From positions 1,736,001-1,800,000 of the forward strand of contig OZ245061.1 of NCBI GenBank assembly GCA_965224755.1: 64,000 bases of DNA. Direction: 5' to 3'. A program made the position numbers and the translations under genes. The DNA is from Hellea sp965224755 (GTDB lineage Bacteria > Pseudomonadota > Alphaproteobacteria > Caulobacterales > Maricaulaceae). Positions 7,635 through 16,182 of this stretch are shown one piece after another. How positions within the stretch are numbered: position 1 is the first letter of the stretch; each line of letters opens with the position of its first letter. The notes below the pieces were generated by a model. It was not told the origin of the DNA and made no database searches. It saw only the letters and a program-made list of their open reading frames with translations.

Positions 7635-8723
7635 TTATTCAGATTGGGTCACGACGAATTCAATGCGTCGATTTTGGGCTTTGCCCTCAGGTGTCGAATT
7701 ATCGCCTACAGGATTGGTTTCGCCAAAACCTGTCGCGGCCATACGGTCAACGGCAATGCCGTTTTCCGACAGATAGGCCAGCACCGTATTGGCGCGGTCT
7801 TCTGATAAGTGTTGATTGTAATCATCCCCGCCGTCGGAATCAGTGTGGCCTTCAACACCTATGCGGAATGACGCACATTGCTTAGCCGCCGAAGCGATGG
7901 AATTGAGAAGATCAAAACTTGGCGCGCCACGAATTTCAGCGCGGTTATAAGCAAAGTTGATTTTCTTTCCGGTTTTCAGATCATCCAGAAGTGTTTGGCA
8001 GATACCTTCAGAAGTGAGTTCACCTACATTTACAGCCTCCATATTCGGAACGGTGATATTAGCGGCTCCATTATAACCGGAGAGCAATCCACCGACCATG
8101 GCGTTAATGCGGTCACGAATGTCAGCCGTAGCGGCTTGGCCGCTAATGAAGGACGTTGTGTTTTCCATGGTGAAGCGGCCCGTATCAAGAAGCTTTAGCT
8201 CGTCGAAATTGGCGTCAATCACATTTTCCCAATCCGCATTGGGCTGACCAAGCGCGAGCCGCACTTTGCGGTCAGTGACTTTGCCAGGGAACGTAGCATT
8301 AGCTTTTGCCAATATGCGCTTGCGTTCTGCCTCACTGCGGACATAGCCATTAATAACAACATTTCCGTCGGCATCTTTGATAGCGTCAAATGTGTAAGGC
8401 GATTGCGTTGGAAGGGCAGGCGCTTTCTTGACGGTCATATTATTGACGACTTTGTGCCATGTTTTCTTTCCGGCACAGCTTGAACATTTAGTGTTCTCGG
8501 CAACAGCGCCGATTTCGCCGCGTGTTTTATCACTGACAGCGACGCCCGCGAGTGTGGCGACATTACCATTCATATCAACTTGTGTGGATGTGTATCCCGC
8601 ATTTTTCAATGCGTTTTGGATATCGGTTCCCATTGCTTCCGAACGGTTAGGCGCGGTAAACAAGGCCCACAACAGCGACGCGATGGCGAGGATTAACATC
8701 CCCCAAAACCATTTCGCTCCCAT
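7635..8723 (-). CDS. OmpA family protein with BON-like N-terminal region
   Basis: This 362-aa protein has an uncleaved-looking N-terminal membrane anchor (about 5-20). A BON-like region follows (ALKNAGYTSTQVDMNGN, then LAGVAVSD), then a second similar repeat (VVINGYVRSEAERKRIL). The C-terminal OmpA peptidoglycan-binding domain covers about 240-360 (INFAYNRAEI, GHTDSDGGDDYNQHLSEDRA, NRRIEFV). This layout resembles ArfA/OmpA-type envelope proteins that tether membrane to cell wall. The Asp and Arg that bind diaminopimelate in the GHTD and RA(N) regions are present. A strong GGGAGG ribosome-binding site precedes the ATG. It is probably co-transcribed with the DUF2853 fusion gene. Confidence 0.88.
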   Translation of the reverse strand: MGAKWFWGMLILAIASLLWALFTAPNRSEAMGTDIQNALKNAGYTSTQVDMNGNVATLAGVAVSDKTRGEIGAVAENTKCSSCAGKKTWHKVVNNMTVKKAPALPTQSPYTFDAIKDADGNVVINGYVRSEAERKRILAKANATFPGKVTDRKVRLALGQPNADWENVIDANFDELKLLDTGRFTMENTTSFISGQAATADIRDRINAMVGGLLSGYNGAANITVPNMEAVNVGELTSEGICQTLLDDLKTGKKINFAYNRAEIRGAPSFDLLNSIASAAKQCASFRIGVEGHTDSDGGDDYNQHLSEDRANTVLAYLSENGIAVDRMAATGFGETNPVGDNSTPEGKAQNRRIEFVVTQSE

Positions 8724-8784
8724 ATTCTTCCTCCCTAGAAATTGAGTAAGTCCGCAGACTCTTAACGCTCATTAACGGATTGCC

Positions 8785-8796
8785 TGCATGCATGCA
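8785..8796. promoter_or_regulatory. 12-nt perfect palindrome upstream of the ompA-like gene
   Basis: TGCATGCATGCA lies about 62 nt upstream of the OmpA-family start codon, in the 132-nt gap between that gene and the nitronate monooxygenase gene. It could be an operator for a dimeric regulator. Nearby TTAAC direct repeats at 8762 and 8772 are close to, but not spaced like, a CtrA site. Confidence 0.35.
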
Positions 8797-8855
8797 ATGA
8801 AACAAATAGATTTATTTTAAAAGAGTTACTCGCCTGAAAAGCGAAAGAGACTTAA

Positions 8856-9815
8856 TTAAATAGAGACACGCTTAACTGCATCCGCATATTCAGCCGAGAA
8901 TTGATCAACAATTTGCTGAATGCTTGGGGCTTCGTGGACACTGCCAACGCCCTGCCCCGCGCCCCAAATATCTTTCCAGGCTTTGGCGTCTGTATTGCCG
9001 CCCGAACCGAAATTCATCGAATCCTTCCCAGCTGTCGGAAGATTGTTCGGATCAAGTCCAGCTTTTTCGATAGACCCTTTAAGATAATTACCATGCACGC
9101 CCGTAAAAAGACTGGAATAGATAATGTCTTCGCCGGATGATTCGACAATTTCATCTTTATAACCTTGCGAAGCATTGGCTTCTTTGGAGGCAATGAAACG
9201 CGTCCCGATATAAGCGAGGTCCGCTCCGATGGCTAATGCGGCAGCAACCGACCCGCCTGTCGCGATTGACCCTGACAATAAAAGCGGGCCGTCATGGAAT
9301 TGACGAATTTCAGGAACCAGCGCAAAAGGGGACAATCGCCCCGCATGGCCGCCCGCGCCCGAACACACTGCAATTAATCCATCCGCGCCCATCGACAGGG
9401 CTTTCTTGGAATGGCGGATATTGACAACGTCATGCAAGATAGTGCCGCCATAGCTATGACAAGCATCGTAAACTTTCTGGTTGGCCTGCAAACTTGTGAT
9501 GATAATCGGCACTTCGTGCTTAGTGCATATTTCCGTATCATGTTCGAGCCGGTTATTAGACGAATGGCAAATTTGGTTGACCGCAAATGGCGCGACTTTC
9601 TTGTCAGGATTATCTTTCTGATATTGCTCAAGCTCCAGCTTGATACGGACAATCCATTTTTCGAGTTCTTCGGCAGGGCGGGCATTAAGCGCCGGGAAAG
9701 AGCCGACAATCCCGGCCTTACATTGGGCGATGACCAATTCAGGGCCGGAGACAATAAACATCGGCGCGCCTATGATAGGCAACTCCAAGTTCTGGAGAAT
9801 TTCTGGTAAAGCCAT
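8856..9815 (-). CDS. Nitronate monooxygenase (2-nitropropane dioxygenase-like)
   Basis: This 319-aa FMN-dependent TIM-barrel enzyme oxidises alkyl nitronates such as propionate-3-nitronate. Typical elements are the N-terminal LPIIGAPMFIVSGPEL, the HDVVNIRHSKKAL segment, CSGAGGHAGR at the phosphate/flavin site (the His of GGHAG is the usual catalytic base) and the ALAIGADLAYIGTRF phosphate-binding strand. The length is normal. It ends with a tail containing WGAGQGVGSVHE, common in class I enzymes. It lies 9 nt downstream of the M20 amidohydrolase gene start region but shows no functional link to it. Confidence 0.9.
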   Translation of the reverse strand: MALPEILQNLELPIIGAPMFIVSGPELVIAQCKAGIVGSFPALNARPAEELEKWIVRIKLELEQYQKDNPDKKVAPFAVNQICHSSNNRLEHDTEICTKHEVPIIITSLQANQKVYDACHSYGGTILHDVVNIRHSKKALSMGADGLIAVCSGAGGHAGRLSPFALVPEIRQFHDGPLLLSGSIATGGSVAAALAIGADLAYIGTRFIASKEANASQGYKDEIVESSGEDIIYSSLFTGVHGNYLKGSIEKAGLDPNNLPTAGKDSMNFGSGGNTDAKAWKDIWGAGQGVGSVHEAPSIQQIVDQFSAEYADAVKRVSI

Positions 9816-9824
9816 GAATGCCTC

Positions 9825-11114
9825 TTAGTTTTGCAGCAAGTCGAGCGCGGCGGCGCTCATCGCTGTAACGCCTGTTTCGATGGTCGGTTTCGGGTCAGGC
9901 GCAAAGAAAGGAGAGTGTAGCGAGGGCAATGTCGCGCCGTCCTTTTTGGCTTTGGCGATGACTTTGGGGTTAACCGCGCCGAGCCAGAAAATCAGGCTGG
10001 GAACTTTAGGGTCAACCCGCCCCAATGCGCCAAAATCCTCGCCCCCCATAACCGGGTCCATTATCGCGAGATTATCTTCGCCAATGGCGGCGCCGATTGA
10101 TACCGTCATCCGCTCTGCCAATTCTGGATTGTTATACGTTGCGGGCGTAAATTCTTTATCGCGCACAGTGACAATAGGTAATTTATCATCCGGCAAGCCA
10201 TAAGCCCGGCCAAGTCCCTCTGCGATGCGCTTGATGGAATTGATCGTGTTCATGCGCACATCATCTTTATAAGAGCGCAGCGTAAGCTGTAATTTGACTT
10301 CATCGGAAATAATATTGTGTTTGGAACCGCCGTGGATTGACCCCACTGTCAGCACGGCCGAGTCCAGCGGCGATGTTTCGCGCGAAACAATGGTTTGCAT
10401 AGCCGTGACAAGCTGCGCCGCGAGCACAATCGGGTCTTTTGTTGTCTGCGGATAAGCGCCGTGTCCGCCGATGCCGCGCACTGTAATATCAACGGAGTCG
10501 ACATTGGCCAAGGCGTAACCCGGAACGATCCCCACCTTGCCCGTCGCCAGTGATGAATTATCATGCAAGGCAATATTATAATCGGGACGCGGAAAGCGTT
10601 TAAAGAGGCCATCTTCGAGCATAGCCGTCGCCCCGAGACCCAATTCTTCGGCGGGCTGCAACATCAAGACCAATGTGCCTGTCCAATTGGCTTTCTCTGC
10701 GACAAGCTTTTCAGCCGTGCCAATAAGCACAGTCATATGAATATCGTGTCCGCAGGCGTGCATGGCAGGTTTTTCGATACCGTCGCGGTTTTTAGCGACC
10801 GCCTTACTGGCGTAAGAAAGGCCTGTTTGCTCTATGACCGGCAGGCCGTCCATATCGGCGCGGATCAATACGGTCGGGCCGGCGCCGTTCTTCATGACCG
10901 CGACAACGCCCGTGCCGCCGACATGTTCGGTGACATCAAAACCAAGCGCTTCGAGTTTACCCGCCATCAATTTTGCCGTCTCGACCTCCATCAGTGAAAG
11001 CTCTGGGTTGGCGTGCAAATATTTATATAATTTAAGCAAATCCTCGGCATGCGAAGATGTTGGCAAAAGCGCGGCGGTCAGGGCTGCCGCTGTGAGTAAG
11101 AACCGTTTTTTCAT
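9825..11114 (-). CDS. M20 family amidohydrolase, exported
   Basis: The protein has 429 aa from the ATG at 11114. The track frame starts 15 codons earlier, but this ATG overlaps the upstream stop (TAATG) and begins an evident signal peptide (MKKRFLLTAAALTAALLPTSSHA). It belongs to the M20D aminoacylase/hippuricase-like subfamily: HANPELSLMEVET, IRADMDGLPV, HACGHDIHM (metal Cys/His), QPAEE and GGEDFG near the C-terminus. It probably hydrolyses N-acyl amino acids or small peptides in the periplasm. It is coupled to the M28 peptidase gene upstream, consistent with stepwise peptide breakdown. Confidence 0.9.
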   Translation of the reverse strand: MKKRFLLTAAALTAALLPTSSHAEDLLKLYKYLHANPELSLMEVETAKLMAGKLEALGFDVTEHVGGTGVVAVMKNGAGPTVLIRADMDGLPVIEQTGLSYASKAVAKNRDGIEKPAMHACGHDIHMTVLIGTAEKLVAEKANWTGTLVLMLQPAEELGLGATAMLEDGLFKRFPRPDYNIALHDNSSLATGKVGIVPGYALANVDSVDITVRGIGGHGAYPQTTKDPIVLAAQLVTAMQTIVSRETSPLDSAVLTVGSIHGGSKHNIISDEVKLQLTLRSYKDDVRMNTINSIKRIAEGLGRAYGLPDDKLPIVTVRDKEFTPATYNNPELAERMTVSIGAAIGEDNLAIMDPVMGGEDFGALGRVDPKVPSLIFWLGAVNPKVIAKAKKDGATLPSLHSPFFAPDPKPTIETGVTAMSAAALDLLQN

Positions 11115-12535
11115 TATTCGTCTCCCCGGAAATTCGTCTCCGCTTCGGAGGCTATCCAAAGCATGGTGGCAAAGGCCGCTGTATTTTGCGCCATATCATC
11201 GGCGTTTATTTTATCGAATGTGTCATCCGGCGTGTGGTGCAGGTCGAAATAATCCGTGCCTTCCTGTTGGAACCGCATGGCCGGGACGCCGCCGCGAAAT
11301 AGCGGGATAATATCAGGCCCGCCCGATGTTTCTTTATCGACATAAGGCAGACCCAAAGCCTTCGCCATAGTCTCTATGACCTCTTTGCCGGAGCGCGCAC
11401 CGCCGCCATGGACTTCATAAACTGGCCCGGCCCCGAAATCGGATTCCGTGGCGAGAACATGTTTATCCAAATCCGTATCCTTATGCGCTTTGGCATAGGC
11501 AAAGCCGCCTAACAACCCGACTTCCTCAGAGCCAAAAGCAACAACGCGGATGGTGCGTTTGGGTTTCAGGCCGCTCTCGATTAAAACTTGCGCTGCGCCA
11601 GCCGATATACCGATCCCTGCCCCGTCATCTATCGCGCCCGTGCCGAGATCCCAGCTATCTAAATGCCCGCCGACGAGGACAATTTCGTCAGGTTTTTCAG
11701 AGCCAATAATTTCGCCGATAACATTACCCGAGGGCCTGTCGCCCACCCATTTAGGGGTTAGCGTCATTTTGAGCCTTACGGTTTGGCCCCGCTTTAATGT
11801 CCGCTCTAACTGATCAGCATCCGGCCCTGACAAAGCCGCGATCGGGATTTTCTTAATATCATCAGCATAGCGCATCATGCCTGTATGCGGAAAACGGTGA
11901 CTGTCTGTTCCGACCGAGCGAATAACCACGGCTATAGCGCCGCGCTTGCCAGCCTCAGTGGCTCCGGATTGACGCTTTTTATTAGCAGGGCCATAGCCCG
12001 CCCCATCAGGGGCTTTCTTCATATGGCCCGAGATAAAGACAATCTTGCCGTCAAGACCGCCTTCGGGCGCGGCTTCCAAATCTTCAAATGTCGGGAAATA
12101 AACAATCTCGGCTTCGACGCCTGCCGCCGGGGTGGCGACCGAACCGCCGAGCGATGTAATGAAAAGTTTTTGCGGGTTAGGCGATGTTATATAGGCGGTC
12201 TCGATGCCGCGCACCCATCCGGGGATTGTGAAATCCTCAACCCGTACATTTTGCAGGCCGATCTCTTTGAATTTGGCCACGGCCCATTCGCGGGCTTTGG
12301 CTTCTTCTGGCGTGCCGGCCAAACGTGCGCCGATCTCTGTCGTTAGCGATTCGGTGATGTCGTAGCCATACGTGCCGGACATGGCGGCTTTGATAAGCTT
12401 ATCGACTTCGGGGCTGCGGTTATAGTCGGGCGCAGCGGCAGAGGTATCAACAGCCGGAGCCGTCTTCTGAGCTGTCTCGGCTGTGCAAGCGATAAGCGAC
12501 GTTGTCGCAAGGAGGGAAATGAGGAGGGTGCGCAT
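11114..12535 (-). CDS. M28 family peptidase, lipoprotein (carboxypeptidase Q-like)
   Basis: This 473-aa protein has an N-terminal lipoprotein signal (lipobox LIAC, Cys17). A protease-associated (PA) domain follows around residues 125-260, then an M28 zinc peptidase domain: GGHLDSWD (His, Asp), IDDGAG (bridging Asp), FGSEEVGLLGG (Glu-Glu), ESDFGAG and a late His in DLHHTPDD. The combination resembles carboxypeptidase Q/PGCP-type dipeptidases. The protein would act on the outer membrane or in the periplasm. Its stop overlaps the start of the M20 gene by one base. It is divergent from another PA-M28 peptidase, with an 83-nt shared promoter region. Confidence 0.92.
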   Translation of the reverse strand: MRTLLISLLATTSLIACTAETAQKTAPAVDTSAAAPDYNRSPEVDKLIKAAMSGTYGYDITESLTTEIGARLAGTPEEAKAREWAVAKFKEIGLQNVRVEDFTIPGWVRGIETAYITSPNPQKLFITSLGGSVATPAAGVEAEIVYFPTFEDLEAAPEGGLDGKIVFISGHMKKAPDGAGYGPANKKRQSGATEAGKRGAIAVVIRSVGTDSHRFPHTGMMRYADDIKKIPIAALSGPDADQLERTLKRGQTVRLKMTLTPKWVGDRPSGNVIGEIIGSEKPDEIVLVGGHLDSWDLGTGAIDDGAGIGISAGAAQVLIESGLKPKRTIRVVAFGSEEVGLLGGFAYAKAHKDTDLDKHVLATESDFGAGPVYEVHGGGARSGKEVIETMAKALGLPYVDKETSGGPDIIPLFRGGVPAMRFQQEGTDYFDLHHTPDDTFDKINADDMAQNTAAFATMLWIASEAETNFRGDE

Positions 12536-12618
12536 CGTTTAGACCTTTTATTTTATGTTACGATATGATTGAACACGCAGACACGGTTTTCAACCGAAAA
12601 GAAAATTTGGGAGTGGTC

Positions 12619-14280
12619 ATGACACGTTTTGGGTTGTTGGGCTTAAGTGCATCATTATTATTTGCGGTAGGCTGCGAGCCAGCCGCCGCGCCGGATACGG
12701 GCGCTAAGCCGCCTGTCACCTCTGCGGCTGACCTAGGGCGGCGTATTGAACGCCTTGCCTCGGACGAGTTTGAAGGCCGCGCGCCGGGCACGCCGGGCGG
12801 CCGCGCCGCCTCGCAATATATCGCGGACGAGATGAAAACCGCCGGCCTTGTGCCCATGGGCAAGAACGGCACTTATTTTCAGCCCGTTGCGCTAACAGAA
12901 ACCGAAGTCCTGCCAACGTCGTCGCTGACGATTTCCAAGGGCGAGACGACAGTGCTAAAAGCCGACCAAAAGACCAATGCTATCTATTGGACAAAACGCC
13001 TCGTCGAAAGCCAGAGCGTTGTGGAGAGTGATATTGTCTTTGTCGGCTACGGCGTCATCGCGCCGGAATATGGCTGGAATGATTATGCAGGGCTGGACGT
13101 CAAAGGTAAAACCGTCGTCATGCTGGTCAATGATCCGGGCTTTGCCACCAAAGATGAAAATCTCTTCAAGGGCAATGCCATGACGTATTATGGCCGCTGG
13201 ACGTATAAATATGAAGAAGCCGGCCGTCAGGGCGCGGCGGCGGCGATTATCGTCCACGAAACTGAACCTGCCAGCTATGGCTGGGATGTAGTGTCAGGCT
13301 CTTGGACAGGCGCGCAATATGACCTCGTCCGCCCCGATGGCGGCGCGTCGCGCACAATCGTTGAAGGCTGGGTACATAAAGACACAGCCGAAAGCCTGTT
13401 TAAAGCCGCTGATATGGATTATAGCGAGATGAAGGCCAAAGCCGTCACTAAAGGCTTTGCGCCAGTGGCGATGGGCGAGCTAAAGCTCAATGCCGCGCTC
13501 AACCAAAATGTCAAAACCGTTGAAAGCCGCAATGTAGCGGGCGGCGTGAAAGGCACGACACGTCCCGATGAATATGTGCTCTATATGGCGCATTGGGATC
13601 ATCTGGGCAAAAATGAAAATGCCGACGGCGAAGATAAAATTTGGAACGGCGCTGTTGATAACGCAACAGGCACAGCCGCGATCATCGAAATCGGCGAAGC
13701 ATTTGTACAACAAGGCGCGCCGGAACGCTCTGCGATTTTTGTTGCTGTAACGGCAGAAGAAAGCGGACTTTTAGGCTCAGCATACTACGCCGAAGACCCG
13801 CTGGTTCCGCTTAAAAACACCGTCGCGGGTATCAATATTGACGCCATCCTGCCGCTGGGTAAAACCAAGGATATGAAAGTCATCGGCTTTGGCGCATCCC
13901 AGCTTGAAGACCGCCTGAAAGATGTTCTCGACCCGCGCGGCATGTATATTGTGCCCGATGACAAGCCCGAAGCCGGGTATTATTACCGCTCAGATCATAT
14001 CAGTCTCGCCAAAAAGGGCGTACCGATGCTCTATTCAGACCCCGGCAATGACCATGTCGTTAACGGCCTGACTTACGGCGAGGATTTCGCCAAAGATTAT
14101 ACCAAAGAGCGTTACCACAAACCCGGCGATGAATATGACAATAGCTGGGACTTATCCGGTATTGAGCAAAGCACGGAAATCCTGTTCGAGCTGGGCTACG
14201 GCATCGCCAATTCCGAAGATTGGCCAAATTGGTATGACGGCACAGAATTCCGCGCCCTACGCGACGAGATGCTCAAATAA
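12619..14280 (+). CDS. M28 family peptidase with PA domain, lipoprotein
   Basis: The protein has 553 aa from the ATG at 12619, chosen because GGGAG precedes it and it opens a lipoprotein signal (LLFAVGC). A frame extension to 12565 is unlikely. A PA domain spans roughly 140-300. Zinc-peptidase motifs are MAHWDHLG, GAVDNATG (bridging Asp), TAEESGLLGS (Glu-Glu), NIDAILPLG (Asp) and SDHISLAKKG (His), all present. The family includes aminopeptidases that release N-terminal residues. Its stop is 2 nt before a glycosyltransferase gene, so readthrough is likely. It is divergent from the M28/M20 pair. Confidence 0.92.
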   Translation: MTRFGLLGLSASLLFAVGCEPAAAPDTGAKPPVTSAADLGRRIERLASDEFEGRAPGTPGGRAASQYIADEMKTAGLVPMGKNGTYFQPVALTETEVLPTSSLTISKGETTVLKADQKTNAIYWTKRLVESQSVVESDIVFVGYGVIAPEYGWNDYAGLDVKGKTVVMLVNDPGFATKDENLFKGNAMTYYGRWTYKYEEAGRQGAAAAIIVHETEPASYGWDVVSGSWTGAQYDLVRPDGGASRTIVEGWVHKDTAESLFKAADMDYSEMKAKAVTKGFAPVAMGELKLNAALNQNVKTVESRNVAGGVKGTTRPDEYVLYMAHWDHLGKNENADGEDKIWNGAVDNATGTAAIIEIGEAFVQQGAPERSAIFVAVTAEESGLLGSAYYAEDPLVPLKNTVAGINIDAILPLGKTKDMKVIGFGASQLEDRLKDVLDPRGMYIVPDDKPEAGYYYRSDHISLAKKGVPMLYSDPGNDHVVNGLTYGEDFAKDYTKERYHKPGDEYDNSWDLSGIEQSTEILFELGYGIANSEDWPNWYDGTEFRALRDEMLK

Positions 14281-14282
14281 CA

Positions 14283-15011
14283 ATGCAAACAGTCATCTGC
14301 ATGAAATGGGGAACGCGTTACGGCTCCGATTTCGTCAACAGGCTCTATCGTTCAATCCAAAGGCAAACCCGCCGCAAGACGCGGCTGGTCTGTTTCACCG
14401 ATGACGGAGACGGCATAAATCCGAATGTGCAGATTGAGCCTATTCCCGAGATCAATCTCCCTGATGATCTCGCCCTCACCCCATGGCGCAAGCTTACCAT
14501 GTGGAAAGCGCCATTGGCCGACCTGAAAGGTGATGTGTTGTTTCTTGATCTCGATTTGGTTATTACCGGCAATCTCGATGACTTCTTTGACTTTGAGCCC
14601 GGACGGTTCTGCGTGATCGATAACTGGACACAACCGGGCCAAGGCATCGGCAATACGTCCTGTTTTCGGTTCCCCGTCGGTAAATACGCCCATATTTATG
14701 ATGATATACAGGCCAATCCCGACCCGATACTCGCCAAATACACTATCGAACAAGTCTATATTACCAAAGAACTCGATGATGTTGTATTCTGGCCCGCCAT
14801 TTGGTGTGTCAGCTTCAAGCATTCTCTCCTGCCAAAATGGCCTCTGAATTTCTTTAAAACACCGAACCTGCCCCGCAATACACGTATTGTTGCTTTCACG
14901 GGTAAGCCTGACCAAGACGAAGCCGTTATCGGCAAATGGCCCGCGCCGTGGTATAAGAAACACTATAAATACGTCAAAGCCACCCCTTGGATTGCCGAGC
15001 ATTGGCAGTAG
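14283..15011 (+). CDS. Putative glycosyltransferase with a DLD motif
   Basis: This 242-aa soluble protein with no signal peptide begins MQTVICMKWGTRYG. Such openings occur in alphaproteobacterial glycosyltransferases of the GT-A fold. LDLDLVITGNLDDFF near residue 90 gives a D-x-D-like nucleotide-sugar/metal motif in the GT8 manner. An aromatic, basic C-terminus (PAPWYKKHYKYVKATPW) follows. It starts 2 nt after the M28 stop and is followed 19 nt later by a GT10-type gene, so the two probably act on the same surface glycan. Donor and acceptor are unknown. Confidence 0.7.
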   Translation: MQTVICMKWGTRYGSDFVNRLYRSIQRQTRRKTRLVCFTDDGDGINPNVQIEPIPEINLPDDLALTPWRKLTMWKAPLADLKGDVLFLDLDLVITGNLDDFFDFEPGRFCVIDNWTQPGQGIGNTSCFRFPVGKYAHIYDDIQANPDPILAKYTIEQVYITKELDDVVFWPAIWCVSFKHSLLPKWPLNFFKTPNLPRNTRIVAFTGKPDQDEAVIGKWPAPWYKKHYKYVKATPWIAEHWQ

Positions 15012-15030
15012 TAACTGCCCATAACCCTTC

Positions 15031-16080
15031 ATGCAAATCAACATCAAATTCCTCGCCAAGACGCCGCCTGACCAAGACCCCGCGCTTTGGCTGTCCCTTT
15101 TCCCCAACCGAATACCCGTCAGACATGGCTGCCGTTTTCACTTTGATCTCGACTACCGGGGTTATGACTGGCTTGTCGTATATGAGGGCCTTCCGCCCAA
15201 AACAGGCGAAAGCCGCATCAATCGCCGCGAAAAACTGGCCTGCGCGCGGGAGAATACGCTGCTGATTACGACAGAACCCTCCTCAATTCGTATAGACGGG
15301 CCGCATTTTTTGCGCCAATTCGGCCATGTGCTGACAGCCAAAGACCCAAAGCTTGTGCGCCATCCCAATCAAATCTTCCAAACCCCGCCTCTGCGCTGGT
15401 TTTATGGCCGCCCTTTGGCCGAAGGTGATGACCATTATATCGACCTTGATACATTTCATATGACGCCGCCGGAGAGAAAAATATCTGATTTATCAACAGT
15501 TTGCAGCAATAAACGTATGTCGCATACTATCCATAGCCAGCGTTATGAATGTGTCATGGAACTGTGGAAACGCCTAGGCAATGATATGCGTGTTTTCGGG
15601 CGCGGCATTAATCCGATTTCCAACAAAGCTCAGGCCATGGACGATTTTAAATATCATATCGCGGTCGAAAACCACATCGAAGACCATCACTGGACGGAAA
15701 AGATCGCCGATTGCTTCCTCGCTTATTGCCTGCCGTTCTATTACGGCCCCTCCAATATCGGGGCCTATTTCCCGCATGAAGCGGTTATTCCCATTGATAT
15801 TTTTGATATTGATAGCGCCGAAGAGACCATTCGGGCCTCGCTGGCTATGAATCTGTATGAACAGCGCCTCCCCGCCATCATTCGCGCCCGCGAAATGGTG
15901 CTAAATGACTATAACCTGATGAATGTTATCGCCCGCCTTGTTAGCCAGCGCCATGAGCCCAAAAAAGCCCCGCTCAACAGCTATATTGACGGACGGCACA
16001 TCTTCCGCCGCAACCATCCCCTTAAAGCCTCTTTAGACGGGATTCACCGTATTCGCTTTAAAAACGGGGTGAAGTCGTGA
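15031..16080 (+). CDS. Glycosyltransferase family 10 (fucosyltransferase-like) protein
   Basis: The protein has 349 aa. The C-terminal half carries the GT10 alpha-1,3/4-fucosyltransferase pattern: CSNKRMSHT, RYECVMEL, VFGRGINP, DFKYHIAVENH, HWTEKIADCFLAYCLPFYYG and FPHEAVIPID. These correspond to the conserved nucleotide-sugar-binding region with its Glu/Lys. The N-terminal third is not recognisable and should contact the acceptor. No membrane segment is visible, so it is a cytoplasmic enzyme, probably for lipopolysaccharide O-chain or capsule. It pairs with the preceding glycosyltransferase gene. GDP-fucose as donor is likely by family, not proven. Confidence 0.85.
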   Translation: MQINIKFLAKTPPDQDPALWLSLFPNRIPVRHGCRFHFDLDYRGYDWLVVYEGLPPKTGESRINRREKLACARENTLLITTEPSSIRIDGPHFLRQFGHVLTAKDPKLVRHPNQIFQTPPLRWFYGRPLAEGDDHYIDLDTFHMTPPERKISDLSTVCSNKRMSHTIHSQRYECVMELWKRLGNDMRVFGRGINPISNKAQAMDDFKYHIAVENHIEDHHWTEKIADCFLAYCLPFYYGPSNIGAYFPHEAVIPIDIFDIDSAEETIRASLAMNLYEQRLPAIIRAREMVLNDYNLMNVIARLVSQRHEPKKAPLNSYIDGRHIFRRNHPLKASLDGIHRIRFKNGVKS

Positions 16081-16093
16081 AAGCTTTTCCCCG

Positions 16094-16108
16094 TTAACGT
16101 GAATTTAG
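16094..16108. promoter_or_regulatory. Near-consensus CtrA-type site
   Basis: TTAA-N7-TTAG matches seven of eight fixed positions of the CtrA box TTAA-N7-TTAA. It lies about 75-90 nt upstream of the M1 peptidase start, in the only gap before that gene. CtrA regulation would fit a dimorphic alphaproteobacterium, but such short motifs arise by chance. Confidence 0.25.
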
Positions 16109-16182
16109 TAGGAATTTGCCACATAATTCTCTTACCTTAGCCGTAATTATAAACAGCACGTTTGAGAATGTTGGGACAAGTT

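Noticed and set aside
8762..8776. TTAAC direct repeat resembling a CtrA box
   Set aside because: The spacing between the TTAA halves is 6, not 7 nt, so it does not fit the consensus.
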